Shown: positions 47,102 through 60,434 of the stretch, one piece after another
Position numbering within the stretch: position 1 is the stretch's first letter
Layout of the letters: the number at the start of each line of letters is the position of its first letter
NCBI GenBank assembly: GCA_023159155.1
Contig: JAJNNX010000041.1
Span: forward strand, 124,001-188,000
DNA: 64,000 nucleotides
Reading direction: 5' to 3'
Origin: Ustulina deusta
Taxonomy: Eukaryota; Ascomycota; Sordariomycetes; Xylariales; Xylariaceae
Made by a program: the position numbers and the translations under genes
Notes under the pieces: model-generated
Databases searched by the model: none
What the model was told of the DNA's origin: nothing
The model's input: only the letters and a program-made list of their open reading frames with translations

Positions 47102-50100
47102 ATGTCTCCAAATGCAATAGAAGACGGGATGGTTGAGCAACCAGCCCTTGAGCCTATCGCGATATGTGGCATGTGTAAGTGCCGTCATACCCCTTAGTCG
47201 CTCGAAGATATGCTCACATATCTTTTGCCAACTTATAGCATGCCGGTTGCCGGGAGGCGTGGACTCCCCTTCTTCATTCTGGGACATGCTAGTTGACAAG
47301 AGGACTGGACAGACACCCAAAGTCCCAGCATCTCGGTTCAATATCGATGCCCATTATCACGAAGACCGAGACCGACCTGGTTCCTTTAATGTTCTTGGAG
47401 GGTATTTCCTTAATGGGAACCCTCATGATTTTGATGCTAGCTTTTTCAATGTAACCCCTATAGAGGCTCAATGGTTGGATCCTCAGCAACGGCGGATGCT
47501 CGAGGTCTCCTACGAATGCATAGAGTCTGCGGGTTTGACTTTGGATCAAGTGGCTGGCTCAAACACGGGCGTCTTCGTCGGCTCCTTTACATCGGACTAC
47601 CGTAAGGGCTTTGTCAAATAGCTGATGGCTAAGGCTAATAGACTACAGAACAAATGTCGACGCTAGAGCCGGATTTCAGACACAGCTATGCGGCCACAGG
47701 AGTTGACACCGGAATAATAAGCAACCGAATTGGAAACTTATTAAATCTCAACGGGCCAAGGTGAGTAGGTCGAATAGCTGTTCGTTTGAGTCGCTAACAC
47801 TCTGTTCTAGTTTTACAATTAATACTGCTTGTTCCTCCTCGATATATGCGTTACATAACGCATGTAATGCACTCCGAGCGAGAGACTGTGCGGCGGCTAT
47901 CGTCGGAGGTGTTAATCTGATTCTTACCGTTGACCAGCACATGAACACGGCAAAGCTGGGAGTACTATCGCCAACATCGGCATGCCATACATTCGATGCC
48001 AGTGCCGATGGTTATGGTAGAGCTGAAGGAGCTGGTGCTCTATATATAAAACGCCTGTCTGATGCTATCAAAGATAGGAATCCGATCAGAGCTGTTATCC
48101 GCGCCACAGCGGTAAATACGTACGTTATTAATGGGGTTGAGCTAATCTGTGGGTATGTTGCTGACGCACTCTTTCGAGGGCAGAAACGGAAAAGTAGATG
48201 GAATGGGCATTACATATCCTAGTGGAAAGGGCCAAGAGCGTGTTGTGCGGATGGCGTATGAAAAGGCAGGTCTCGACCCTCGTCTCACGCCATATGCTGA
48301 ATTACACGGAACCGGAACTCCCGTCGGGGATCCAATTGAGGTCCGAGCTATTTCGCGGGCCCTGAATGACACTCGGCCGCGAAATGAGCCACTTTTCATG
48401 GGCGCGGTGAGTACTTGCATGAAAAAAAAATATATGAGTATTGAGTCTAATCGGATATGTTACTAGGTCAAACCAAACATTGGGCATAGTGAAGCTGCTA
48501 GTGGCATATTTGCAGTTATGAAAGCTGCTTTAATGACGGAGGCAGCGGTTATTCCTGGCGTTGCATTATTTAATCGCCTAAACCCTGAAAGTAAGTGGAT
48601 TGGATCTCATTGACGTTGTGGTTAATTAACATCTCGGATAGTTCTAGAAAAAGAATGGAATGTCCAGGTCCACACAAACACAGCACCTTGGCCGGCGAAG
48701 TCACTACTTCGGCGAGCGAGTGTCTCTTCGTTTGGCTATGGTGGTACAAATGGGCACGTTATTGTTGAGTCTGTGGACAATCTCCTACCCTTTTATAAGC
48801 ATGGAACACGCAAAGCGAACGCAGAGTATAATCACTCGACGAGCAGGCCGTTGCTACTTTGCTTTTCTGCGCACGACAAGCCAACGCTATCCCGGAACAT
48901 TGCGGCTATTGGAGCTGTCGCTGCACAGTACTATGTGGCCGATCTTGCGCACACGTTGAACCTTCGTCGTACGAAATTCTCGCACAGGGGATTCACGATC
49001 TTACGCGAGGGCAATGAAGAAGCCGCTTTCAGAAAAGAAGAGCTTCGAATGGGTGTTGCTCCCAAAAAGGGGGGAGGTGTTGGTTTTATCTTCACCGGCC
49101 AAGGAGTATGTATTGACTATCCATTACCCCTTGGCATTTCTCTATGATAACTGACTGAGAACAGGCGCAATGGGCTGGCATGGGGAAAATTGCAATTTCA
49201 AAGTTCCCACTATTCAGGGAGACGATCGAGAAGCTTGATCAGGTGCTGAGTAGACTGGATCCAAAGCCAACGTTCACGTTAAGTGCCATACTATCGGCCA
49301 GTGGAGAGGGCAACGATGGAAGGATCAACGAAGCTGATGTTGCCCAGCCGTTGTGCACGGCTATACAAATAGCTCTCGTTGATATATTCAGCGACTGGAA
49401 CATTACACCGTCTGTCAGCATCGGCCACTCTTCGGGTGAGATTGCAGCTGCGTATGCAGCAGGTCTCATTAGTGCCCCAGAAGCAATAATAGCAGCATTC
49501 ACTCGCGGTAGGGCGGTGCGTGAGACTGCTAGTGCTGGTTCAATGCTTGCTGTTGGGCTCGGTGCCAATGATGTCGCGAAGTGGCTTCCTTCTAACCCTC
49601 AGAAAGTGTGTATAGCCTGCCAAAACTCCCCAGGTAGCGTAACTCTAAGCGGTGACGCGACGGCTATATCTGAGCTAGCTCGTGCCATGAAAGAAGAGGG
49701 AGTTTTCGCACAGGAGCTTAAGACGGGCCGTGCCTATCATTCACCACACATGGCCGTGGTAGGAGAGGCATACGATGTTATGCTACCACAGCAGCTTGCT
49801 GGTCTCACCGATGAAGATCTAAGCTGGAGGCAGCCTCGCTCACCCATGATTTCATCGGTCACAGGAGAGGCAGTTATCGGTGACAATGTTTCTCCTAAAT
49901 ACTGGAGCAAAAACCTACGCGAAAGGGTGCTTTTTGACACCGCCGTTCGTCAAATGGGGTCGGATAAAGAATTTGACCATGTGACTTCTTTCATCGAAAT
50001 CGGGTGCCATTCCGCTCTAGCCCGAGCATTTAAGCAGATCAACTTGAAAAATAGAACATATATACCCTCTCTACAACGAGATCAGAACGATGCGGATCAG

Positions 50101-53100
50101 CTACTGGCGGTTGCAGGCTCGCTCTTCATTGCCGATTATCCTATAGACCTTGAAGGGGTCAACTTGGACTTGGCAGACACTTCTGCTAGTATACGCAAGC
50201 CTGCCACCCAAAATTTCTTAGTCGATCTACCGCCGTACCAGTGGAACTACGAAAAGAAATACTGGGCCGAGCCACGGGCTAGTGCAGAGGCGCGAAGCCG
50301 CAAGCATGGTCGCCACGACTTGCTGGGAACGCGTGTCCCCGGGCTTTCAAATACCTGCAGAGTCTGGCGAAATATACTCCGACATCGTGATGTGCCCTGG
50401 CTAAAAGATCACAATGTAAGCATTCCGTTAGGCTCGAAATCTGATGTTGTTTTAAGCTAACGGGTCGCAGCTCGGCGGTGAGGCAGTTTTTCCAGCGGCG
50501 GGCTACTTATCCGTGGCAATTGAAGCATTGCGTCAGGTTCATGAAAATGAGAGTCTCTCTTTTGGAGGCGTGACTATAAGAGATGTCGATATTAATACCG
50601 CGCTAGTAGTTCCTGAAAGCGACGATATTGAGATCGTGACCTGCCTACATACAACAGACAACCAGGATTACACCTTCACACTCGAGTCCGTAACATCTGG
50701 ACAGTGGACACTGCATTGCCAAGGCAATATTTCTGCGACTTCCAAGTCTATTGCCTCCAGGGACCACCCTGTTGAAGAGGTAGCGCTTACGCAACGCGTA
50801 TCTGGGAAGAGATGGTATGACGTTTTCCATCGGGTAGGCTTCAACTACACCAATACATTCCAACGGCTGCTCGACGCCCGAACCGATAAATCTCTGCGAC
50901 AGGCAGCAGGCAACCTTGTAGTGTCGCAAGATTCAGGCCTAATGACAGACGAGTCCCGCTACATGCTGCATCCAACCTCGATAGATGCCTGCTTACAGTT
51001 GGTCATCATCGCTATCAACGCTGGCAAACATAAAGAGATGCAATGGGGTGTCGTGCCAACACATATAGGACGTATTTCGTTAACCTTCCCAGAAGGCGAA
51101 GGTGAATCTACGGGGCATGCCGTGGCTTGGACCGACAGGATTGAGGGCAGACACTACCACACTCATGCCTGCCTGGCGGACTCAACAGGTAATCTGATCA
51201 TGGATATTAATGGCCTAACATGCATAGCCTACGAGGCAGCTTTACCACCTCAGGTACTGGTGCCCAGCCAGCCAGAGCCTTTCTCGATGGTGACCTGGAA
51301 ACCTGACGTCGAGACTCTCTCACCCAAGGCTGGACTCGAACTTGAATCCTTCACAGACCTTTTCGAACTCGTCTGCCATAAACAAGCTATCAAATCTGTC
51401 CTGGTGTGCGGAAATCCTGCCCCTAATGTAGCAGAATCCGTACTGAACATTTTGCCGAAGAGCTGCTCCATCACAATCGGCTTTGATGGAGAGCAGCAGC
51501 TTCCCCATATTGACCAACACCTACAAGAGCGTGTTGCTATCAAGACCTCACCAGAGGAGTGGTCCACCTCTCAATTTGATCTTCTCATTGCCGACTATTC
51601 TGGGCTCAAAAAATCAGGCGCAACTGTTGAACTAGACGACCTTATTCCTCTAATACGTAATGGAGGGTGGCTTATCGGTACTAACCGTTACTTCTCCTCA
51701 TTGCCGCATTCTGCTATTGTATCCAGCCAGCACTTTGCGTACAAACAGGCTGAATCAAGACAAGACGAAAACACAAACAACACTATTCGCGAAATATCAT
51801 TGCTTTCACTTGGGCCTTCAACACCGGACACTACGAGCTTAGCGAGTGCCTTGACCGAGTGTGGAAAGACTGTATATGAGAAAGAACCAGCTAAATTTTC
51901 TGCCCGTGGCCAACAATGTATCGTTATTGACGATAGAAAGGGCACAGCGCTGTTGTCACTTACCAAGACCGACTTCTCCATACTCAAAGCCATCCTTGCT
52001 TCAGACTCTCCTCTACTCTGGTTAACCCAGGGTGTTCAAGAGGGTCATTCCGCTGAGGGAGGCTTGGCAGAAGGCTTTCTCCGGGTGATTCGTTCCGAGC
52101 AAGCCTCGGCAAGGGTGGTTCTGCTTGACGTCGATAACGCCGAACCCATGAATCATGTGGCACAAGCGATCAGCAATAGAATTGATGCTATAGGTAGCTT
52201 AAGCTCAAGTAGTGATACCGAGTTCTGGCTGCATGAGGGCGTTCTAAGGATTTCCCGCCTATATCCACGTGCTACCCCGTATCAAGCGGAGGCACGCCAA
52301 GATGAGCAGGTTGGTGTGCAGGGTGATGCTGTACCAACAACATCCCTTCCCGTCCTCGGCTTGGGTACGGCTGGACATGGTGATGAGACTCAAGCGCCCC
52401 CAGTACAATATCCAGAGGCATCATCCAACACTTCGCATTGCACTGCGGCTCAGACTCATACTTATAGTATCCAGAGCACTGATACGACATCCCAAACAAT
52501 TCAATCCACGCTTTCTAGTGAGGGAACCTATGTCCTGGTTGGCTGCTTGGGTGGATTGGGTCGAAGCTTAACAAAATGGATGATGGAACATGGGGCAAGA
52601 CATTTCGCTTTCATCTCACGGTCAGGGGCAAGCAAGCCCGAAGCAGCCCGGGTTATAGCGAATATCCAGAAATGTCCGGGGACCTCGACAAGGGTGTACC
52701 ATGCCGATGCCTCCAATGAAGTCGCCATGCAATGCATCATCTACTCCCTGCAAACAGAGCGACCAATCCGCGGCGTCGTGCATGCCGCTATGGTTTTGAA
52801 GGTATGTATCTCACTGTAAAACAGCGTACCCTGCTCTGCGGAATTGTTATTGACATCACATTGCTAGGACGGTATGTTTGAACAGATGAGCTATACCTCC
52901 TACCTGGCGGCCATCACCCCCAAGGTCCGCGGTGCCTTGAGTCTGCATAAGGCACTCGGCAACGCCGAGCTCGACTTCTTTGTCATGACGAGCTCCATCT
53001 CCGCGGTTCTCGGAAACATGGGTCAGAGCAACTACAGCGCGGCCAATAGCTTCCTCGACGCCTTGGCACGACATCGTACATCTGCCGGCTTGGCGGCTAC

Positions 53101-53782
53101 GTCGCTAGCATTACCAATGGTGCTTGACGTCGGCGTCGTGGCCGAGGACGACGCGATCGAGACGTCGCTCATGCGGAAGGGGCTCTACGGTATCAGCGAA
53201 GAGGAAATGCTGCGCGGCATTGAGACAGCCATGACAACACGATCTCAGCCGCTGTCTTCGGGGTCCCCACGCCTAGCCATACCCATGCATTCTCACCTTG
53301 TTATGGGCATGGAGGCCCGTGAGATTGGCAGCGCCATGGCGTCTATTAAAGCTGAAAATGCGGATCTCTTCTGGCTGAACAACGCACGTTTCTGCCACCT
53401 GCGGGCTGCAGTTGAGGCGGATGCCGCACGTGGTAGCTCAGAGAGCCAGGTAGGCGTTCACGAGCAAGGGTTTGCGACAACCTTAGAGGCAGCACGAGCA
53501 CAGGGACCCGAAGCCGTGGTGGCGGTCATCGCAACCCACATCATGGAACGCATGTCCGGAATCCTGATGATCCCAGTCGGCGATTTCGAGGTGGATGGCC
53601 CGTCGCTTGGGAGCTATGGGCTTGACAGTATGGTTGGGACCGAGCTGCGCTCATGGTTGTACAAGGAGTTCGGCCTTGATTACTCGTTCCAGAAGCTTTT
53701 GTCAAAGACGTTGACGTTTATAGGCTTGGCAACCGTTGTGGCTAAAAAACTGGGTGTTCTCGAAGCGAGTGGGGATGAGTGA
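47102..53782 (+). CDS. Highly reducing-type polyketide synthase, KS-AT-DH-KR-ACP
   Basis: Ten exons: 47102-47174, 47239-47601, 47649-47760, 47811-48119, 48184-48406, 48467-48590, 48642-49105, 49165-50415, 50471-52801, 52868-53782; 2054 residues, every phase consistent. KS: Cys190 in NTACSSS, His327 in HGTGTPVGDP, His367 in NIGHSEAASG. AT: Ser645 in GHSSGE. DH: His972 and Pro981 in HNLGGEAVFP, rebuilt across intron 8, and Asp1145 in SIDACLQ. A non-catalytic region of about 400 residues follows, including the structural part that precedes KR in this class. KR: GCLGGLGRSL (from 1664) and Tyr1806 in SNYSAAN. ACP: Ser2004 in GLDSM. There is no SAM-binding methyltransferase motif and no enoyl-reductase nucleotide-binding domain. 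The product should therefore be an unbranched chain reduced to alkene or alcohol level, unless a separate reductase or methyltransferase acts in trans. No release domain follows the ACP. Intron 4 has a second acceptor; the one used gives TAVNTNGK, as in the family. Confidence 0.95.
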
Positions 53783-56314
53783 GTGAGGAGATTTCGGCCA
53801 TATCCCGGCAGCCGTTCCAAAGAATCTTACGATGACAACGCCATCAACTTAGACTACTGTACACTAACTAGTATAATACACGAAACCATGAGGAATATCG
53901 TCGCTTTTGCGAACTAGATTATCATAGAAACCAATATGTAGCGTGCTACATCATTCAGCTACGGGATCCTAATCCGCAAACGAGACTCCGAATCTACCTA
54001 GACTTGCCCGTAACAGAAGCTCGCACTTAAAATCAATAATGCTTTACCAAGTAGAACGGTCTTCTACAAAAATAGCCTCACCCTATCTACCTGTCAGTCT
54101 GGGACAGCAATCCACATTTAGACGCTAGTGCAAAAGATCCTCTGGTGAAGCCAACATCAATCTAATTCTGGTCAAGAGCCTTCGGACCTTGCATTAATTT
54201 GCATAATGGCGCACTAAACTCATAACGGTTTTTGTACGACCTTATGCAGGCCAATACCGCTGGATCAACTTTAGTGGGTTAGATTTTAGCCACGATTGAT
54301 ATAAGTCGGGTCGAGTCTGCTCTCAAGGATTATCCTGTTACAGCGTTTCACTTCAGCACAATCCCATGAAGTACGAGCTACCGCTACACTATGCTAGATT
54401 TAGTATCCCTACGCTTCAATCTGCAAATCAAACTAGTATACATCTAGGATTTGTGTCTCCCGAACTGGTATACCGTACTCGGTAATCTAGCTGGAGCATG
54501 GGCTTTTCATTCTTCGCAACAGACGTTCGACCCAAGGAGCTACCTGTCCGGAGGATTCTCCAACACGTGTACGGTATATTTGAGGTTTAAGTTTGTTGTG
54601 TATTAATAGTGGTCGACTAGTCAGTTCTAAAGAACGATGGCGCTTAACCTAAGAGAGTCAATAAATCCCACTTCTTGCCTTTACTATACAGTGTAGTGGA
54701 TATCCATACCTACTACTTCTAGCAAAGATAAGTATCTTACGAGAACGCTACCGTACACTACTGGTTCGGTGCCTTGATCTCCATAATGCAAAGTTATGGG
54801 ATACATGTAAATAGGTAGTGTAAAATAGTATACGGTAGGTAGGTAGCTGAGTTTACAAGGTGCATAAGGTAGTATTATACTAGTGTACAGTAGCTAGCTA
54901 TATTGGTACAGCGTGGCCTTCACCGACAGAATATGTTGAAGAGCTAATGTTACATTGCTGATCTTGTCTTCATACAAATAAGACTGAGACGACAAATGAG
55001 TTTGAATCGACGTCCAGTCGTACGGTACAGTGCCATCACAGGAGACATGAGGTGTCGGCACTTGCCTTGACAGGTGGATGTTTCCAGGGCGTTGGAAGCG
55101 AACTATAATAGGTATTCAGGAAAGGAGCTCGCCCTCCACTAGGTGGGCACTACCGGTACACTACACAGTCTTATGAACAAGCAACAAGCCTTGAACGAAG
55201 CACAGACAATGTCCGAGAGCAGACGCCGACGGGATTCCCGAACGGCTGGCACCATACTCATACTGTATCGCATACATACTTCGTAGCCTCGGTGCGCTCT
55301 AGGTCTAGTACTATCCTGGCATAGTATATTTCTTTTACCAATGTATGTGGTACACTACTGTAGTACACATTAGGGCGAGATGACAAAGGCTCTGGCCAGA
55401 ACCCTCGCTTATCTATCCACATAGTGTTGCGTAGTGGTGTGCTTTCACAATCGCAAAGATCCCGAAAGTCGCGTTGGTCCGTGGTTATGACTGAAAACAC
55501 TGCTTACATACATACAGTACTACACTGCAATATAATGTATAATGCACCAATAAGCTTGCCAGGGACCGTTACTAGTCACACGGTGAGTAGTGTAGATCAT
55601 GTTTCACCATGAGCGATGCGTAGAGCATTTCCCGTTACGGGAGGATAGACTTACGCGATACTACCTCGGGATGAGCGTTAGGCGAGGCAGAACCCCGTAA
55701 CGAGCGTAACCTGCCCGTCTTGGTTGTTACCCCTCATGCTGTCGGAGTCCGACGAATCGCGCCATAGTGAACTCAGAAGCCGGGAACCTGTTGGGGAACT
55801 GCTAGGACTAATTGCGCACTACATGGGACTAAACAAGGAGCTACTGCAACTAGAAACGAACTACTGTTAAGAACTTGACCCGGATGGTCAGCCTATTGGT
55901 AATATAATAGGTATTATTACCCCTCTTTGAATACCACAGTATACTGCATCTGCTATAGATGCCAATACGCAGTAGCTCGATATTGATCTGACCGGTCTCG
56001 GTCGATAACCTTGATCGTGACGCGGTCACTCGACAATGTGGCTATGTTCTCAAGCTGGGCAAGATTATTCCTACCTAGGAGAAATCCCACAGCAGAGCAT
56101 CAGAGCATACCTACGCATACATAGAGCTTTGACACAAGTCAGGAGGCATGGGAGGCATGAAATTAGCAACCCCAAAATTTAGGATCTGAATCTATATTAT
56201 GATCGATTTTTACTCTATTTTAGGTACTCCTTAACTTCATAACCTTTGGGGTCTGTGTCAATCCATGATGTGACTGGTATATCAACGTGAACTCATAAAC
56301 CATTAATCCGATCC
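53783..56314. other. Gene-free region, rich in TACACTA
   Basis: About 2.5 kb between the convergent synthase and acyltransferase genes. No coding block recognised. It has at least eight copies of TACACTA/TAGTGTA (53860, 54385, 54754, 54816, 54881, 55157, 55351, 55588). Confidence 0.55.
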
Positions 56315-57712
56315 TCACAATGTGATAGCCGTGGTGTACTTGGCCAACAGGGGGTCCTTCAGCAGTCGGGGCAAGCATTTAGACTCAACGCCGATGATGA
56401 GCTCGATGCCACCACCGGGGAGAGCGGGTAGAACAAGCGAGCCACCATTGATAACACCAACATCAGGGCTACGAATTGCCTGGATCTTTCCGCCCAGAGT
56501 CTTGCCCCAGTCCAGGCCATACACGCCAAGGTTAATCCAGGAAGTCTGCACGCAGTTGTTGCCAGGCACGTCGACGAAGGCTGTAGCCACGACACGGTTG
56601 ACGTCGACAACGTTCTCGAAGAGGGTGCTTAGGCTATCGACGTACTGGTCGTTCAGCTTCGAAACTGCTTGGCGGATAACGAGCGCTGGGTCCGCCACGC
56701 TCTCCCGGGAGAGCATCTTGCGGATAGGCATGGCTGGCATTACCCATCCCAGCCAGTTACCCAGCGTGCGTGGGTGCACGGGTGGATCAGTGCGTGACCG
56801 TCCATCTACAGCGATGTTGAAAACTGACGTTGGGTCGCCCTCAAGCTCTTCCAACGGGAACTGCGCTGCCATAACTGAGCGCCACATCAGGGCCGAGAGG
56901 GCATCGTTGGTGGAGACCCAAGCCCCATCGGAAGGTTCAGATGCATTCTTTGGCGCCGCATCTGCCTTGAGTGTCGCCAGTTGCTCTGCGCTAAGTCGGA
57001 AAACCTGTCCGACGTGCTCACGTGAGATCATCTTCGGCGGGGCGCCCTCCGGGGTGAAGGGCAGCACGAGGACCTCCGGGTGGTCCTCGGGCTTTCCAGC
57101 ATGGCGGCCGGAAGGCTTCATATGCTTCTCTCGGTCTGTGAAGAAAGCGTCGGGGATCTCGCTACGAGGGCCCGTAGAGCCCTGTAATCGGCAGCACTCC
57201 TCGGCCCATGTCTCAAGCCAGGTGTAATACGCTATGGCGTCTCCGAAGACATGAAAGCAGCAGCAGCTCAAGATCAAGCCTCCAGGGATGAAATTGGCCT
57301 GGAAATCGGCGACCGGGAGCCTGTCTCCGGGAACAGGCCAGGTGAAACGACGGCAGAGCAAATCGCCGTCGAAGGCCTCGACGGGGAACCCTTTTGCTTT
57401 GATATCGGCATAGGCGTGAGGGAAAGCTCCTGGGGCTCTCAAATCTTTCTTGGTAATTGACTCGTAGTCGTCGTACTTCTGCAATTTTAGAACACCGGCC
57501 TGTTTTGCCTCTGTGTCCGGGACACCTTCGCACCCGAGCGTGGGGATTCGCTCTTTGGCGGCTTCAAGACCTTGCTGAAGTATACTAAAAACCTCATCCG
57601 CATCGTAAGAGTCACCCAATTCGAGGGGAAACACAAAACGAATGTAACCCTTGGGGCCAGCCTTCTCCAAGGGGATCAGGGTCGGAATCTTGCTTGCATA
57701 GTCGGAAGGCAT
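56315..57712 (-). CDS. BAHD-like acyltransferase (transferase family)
   Basis: A single exon of 465 residues from ATG 57712; the frame is open 12 codons further upstream but without an ATG. The catalytic HxxxD is HVFGD (His154, Asp158) after a hydrophobic strand GGLILSCCCF. The second family block, plant DFGWG, appears as GLDWGKTLGG (about 399-408), as is usual in fungal trichothecene 3-O-acetyltransferase-like members. VDGRSRTDPP and LGNWLGWVMPAMP mark the domain junction. It should move an acyl group from an acyl-CoA to a hydroxyl. Sited next to a polyketide synthase without a release domain, it may decorate the product or esterify it with a second acyl unit. Its coding GC is higher than that of its neighbours. 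Confidence 0.88.
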   Translation of the reverse strand: MPSDYASKIPTLIPLEKAGPKGYIRFVFPLELGDSYDADEVFSILQQGLEAAKERIPTLGCEGVPDTEAKQAGVLKLQKYDDYESITKKDLRAPGAFPHAYADIKAKGFPVEAFDGDLLCRRFTWPVPGDRLPVADFQANFIPGGLILSCCCFHVFGDAIAYYTWLETWAEECCRLQGSTGPRSEIPDAFFTDREKHMKPSGRHAGKPEDHPEVLVLPFTPEGAPPKMISREHVGQVFRLSAEQLATLKADAAPKNASEPSDGAWVSTNDALSALMWRSVMAAQFPLEELEGDPTSVFNIAVDGRSRTDPPVHPRTLGNWLGWVMPAMPIRKMLSRESVADPALVIRQAVSKLNDQYVDSLSTLFENVVDVNRVVATAFVDVPGNNCVQTSWINLGVYGLDWGKTLGGKIQAIRSPDVGVINGGSLVLPALPGGGIELIIGVESKCLPRLLKDPLLAKYTTAITL

Positions 57713-60434
57713 CTTGCTCCAGTTAGGTCCTACTAATAATATAGCCAACGATCGAGTATATGAAGGTCAATCAACAAAAAACTTAAATAACTATGAGGAG
57801 TGTCTTCGCGGTGCGTTTGAGTTCTTGACTTGGTGATACTCGAGCGGCATCGCTTTCTTATGAGTGCCCTCTCCTGATAGTCAAGACTAACAGCATATTG
57901 GCTTCTGGGGAATTTGCCCCGCTCCGAGGGTTGCTCTGCATGATAGGCTTTGATGCAGGCCCCTAGATCAAGGCAATTTGCCCATTTCCCAATAAATTCA
58001 AGCTACTAACGTAGCCTCTGGAGCGGTCTGAGATCCGTCTGAGTTGATCCATGAAGGTTTCGAAGGGCATCCTCAGTGTTGGTTAGCCTCGATGCTTAGC
58101 ATTTGTTTCATGTTCCAGAAGAACATGGTGGTTCTGTCCATGCATCAAGCTTACCTCTAACATGCCGTTGAACATAGCATAGTTTTCCAACCCGTATATC
58201 ACAACCTACCGGAGACATCAAGGATCAAACCAGAGGAGAAGGGGACTACCTATCCTGTTGCCCTAACGCAGTCTATACTAATCCTAATTGAGTAGGTGTG
58301 TAAAAGGTTCCACTGTTGGTGTTGTGAGAATGATGCCCCAGCCAAAACCAGATGCCCCGTTTTGGACGATATCGTGTACCAGTAGGTGTGTAGTACGATG
58401 TACTGTCTGGTAAAATTCCAGCAGTATGGCTCTAATCTCCAAACACCTGCATAAAGTATGCAGCATCGTTTTTGTCAAAAACCAACAGGTAGGTTAAGTG
58501 GGAGGTTGGTGATGGTGTCCAATCTAACTCAAAGCGTACTGGGGTTCTCATGCATGGTGATGGACCAGGGTGTGATAAACTTCAGGCTAGCCCCTGAGAA
58601 CATATTGGCACTGTAGAATTTAGTAATCTCGCTTGCAGTACTTTTCTAGAAGGAAAACCCAATCCAACCTCAGAGCCTTGCGTTCTTGAAGGGTTGGGCT
58701 TAGTGTAGATAGAGGCATAAGGCAAAAACGTTGTGAACGGTCTGAAATCAGGTTCTTCGTCGTCTCCCTCGCTTCTTCCCTATCCCGTCGTCTTCTCCCT
58801 TACCCCGCAATGAGCTGATGCAGCACACGTGTTGGGAAGTTAGAATCTTGTGCTTTTCCTCTTACGGCATCGACCCTGATATGACGGCTTCCGCCATGTT
58901 AGCTCTTACCGATGTGGCGCCGATGTGGCATTAAGCTTCACTACACTACCGCACAGTTCTGTCACACTACACTAGTGAGATTCCAGTGAGGCGAGCCCTT
59001 GCGTGTTTCAATCCACCAACATAATTCGCTGTTGAAGTTATGCGTACAACCTACGCAGTGCAGCCTAGACTCCAGTTGGAAGAATACGCATATAACGTAC
59101 CGGCGGTAGGCGATCCACTACCCGTGATACCTTAATACGGACTAGGTAAGGAGAGGTGGGCAACGTCATACCAGTACAAGTGTGGTATGGATCAACTGAT
59201 AAGAGATTTACACTATACATATAGTCGATGGTTACTAACCTCATCACAACTAGGCCTTGACGTGACCAGTTTCGCGGAACCCATAGATCTGGAACTGGGC
59301 ACCTGTTCCAAATTAGAACATCAACTAGAAAACTCACTTTCCTTGCTATTGATACCGAAATTAGAACGGGTACCATTTTTTAATGCTGAACTATTAATAT
59401 TCAACAGCGTCGGCTACGAATCTCGGTTGTTATAGTATTAAAAAAAGAGGAACTTTCCCGCTCTTCTTGTATGCATGTCGTGAGACAACAGCAGATCCGA
59501 TCTGAATAGGCGAGAAAATGTGCATTCAAAGGATTTTCAATTTCACATTATGGCATGATATTGTACATACACTACAAGGTATCTTCCCTAATGCGCTCAA
59601 TTTTTTTCATGGGCCAGGATTCTCACCTCCAGCACACCATCTCACCTTGCCCTATGTACACTAGTGTAGCTATCGCAGTTGGTATTCTGGGATACTATCT
59701 ACATGATGAAGCCCTTTTATAGTACACAGTGTGGTAGCCTACCCCTAGAGTTGAAAGTATGAAGATGTGCGTTGTAATCTGTGCAGGCAAGTCTGTTTCC
59801 CGTTCTCATACCGAGAATAGTGTACACTGTACACTATGCTACGGTAGGTGAAGGCGTATCCCGATTCCATGTAACGCGTATCATTGCGACATTCACCCCA
59901 TGTGTGCCCATATTTCCGGGTAAGGGCGCATCACTTTGATCCCGAGCAGAGGGTCCCTCTCAATCTCAAATGGGAGACCCTTGCTCGGGACCCCCTGAGC
60001 TTCGCAATCACAGTACTCGTACAGAGTCGGTATCAGATCAAACCTGATCCTATGGCAATCCTTACGACTTTTGGTTGCGTATGGCCCCGCGTGATAGACC
60101 CGGAACGGGGGCAGCAAAAGTGCCGCAAATTCCCATGTGGCATCTTGTTACTACTGTAAGTACCTAACTAGTCTACTATGTAGTGTCGCGTGGGCGCAAC
60201 CTTCTTGTTAAAGATCTCGAGGTAGATCTCTCTCTTAGTCAGTCTCCCATCTCTCTTTTTCGATCTAGTCCAATCCTTTCAGTTTATTGTCCATGTAATA
60301 TAAGCATTACCCTCCTTCGATCACTTTCAAATTCTTACTCATTAATATTTCGTTGCTTCTTTTCGTGGTGTAGTGTAGTTGTTGTGTGTTTCGGGGACCT
60401 ATCAGCAACCAGTTCAAGAACATTGCCGCATGCC
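57713..60434. other. Gene-free region between acyltransferase and receptor genes
   Basis: About 2.7 kb. No coding block recognised. TACACTA/TAGTGTA recurs (58701, 58942, 58968, 59657, 59662, 59830, 60371), including the palindrome TACACTAGTGTA at 59657-59668. Confidence 0.55.

Noticed and set aside
50471..52801. Enoyl reductase or C-methyltransferase domain in the PKS
   Set aside because: The roughly 400 residues between DH and KR have no SAM-binding glycine motif and no ER nucleotide-binding motif; they look like the structural region preceding KR.
56322..57227. 301-residue plus-strand open frame
   Set aside because: Shadow of the acyltransferase gene, whose frame carries the catalytic HxxxD motif.
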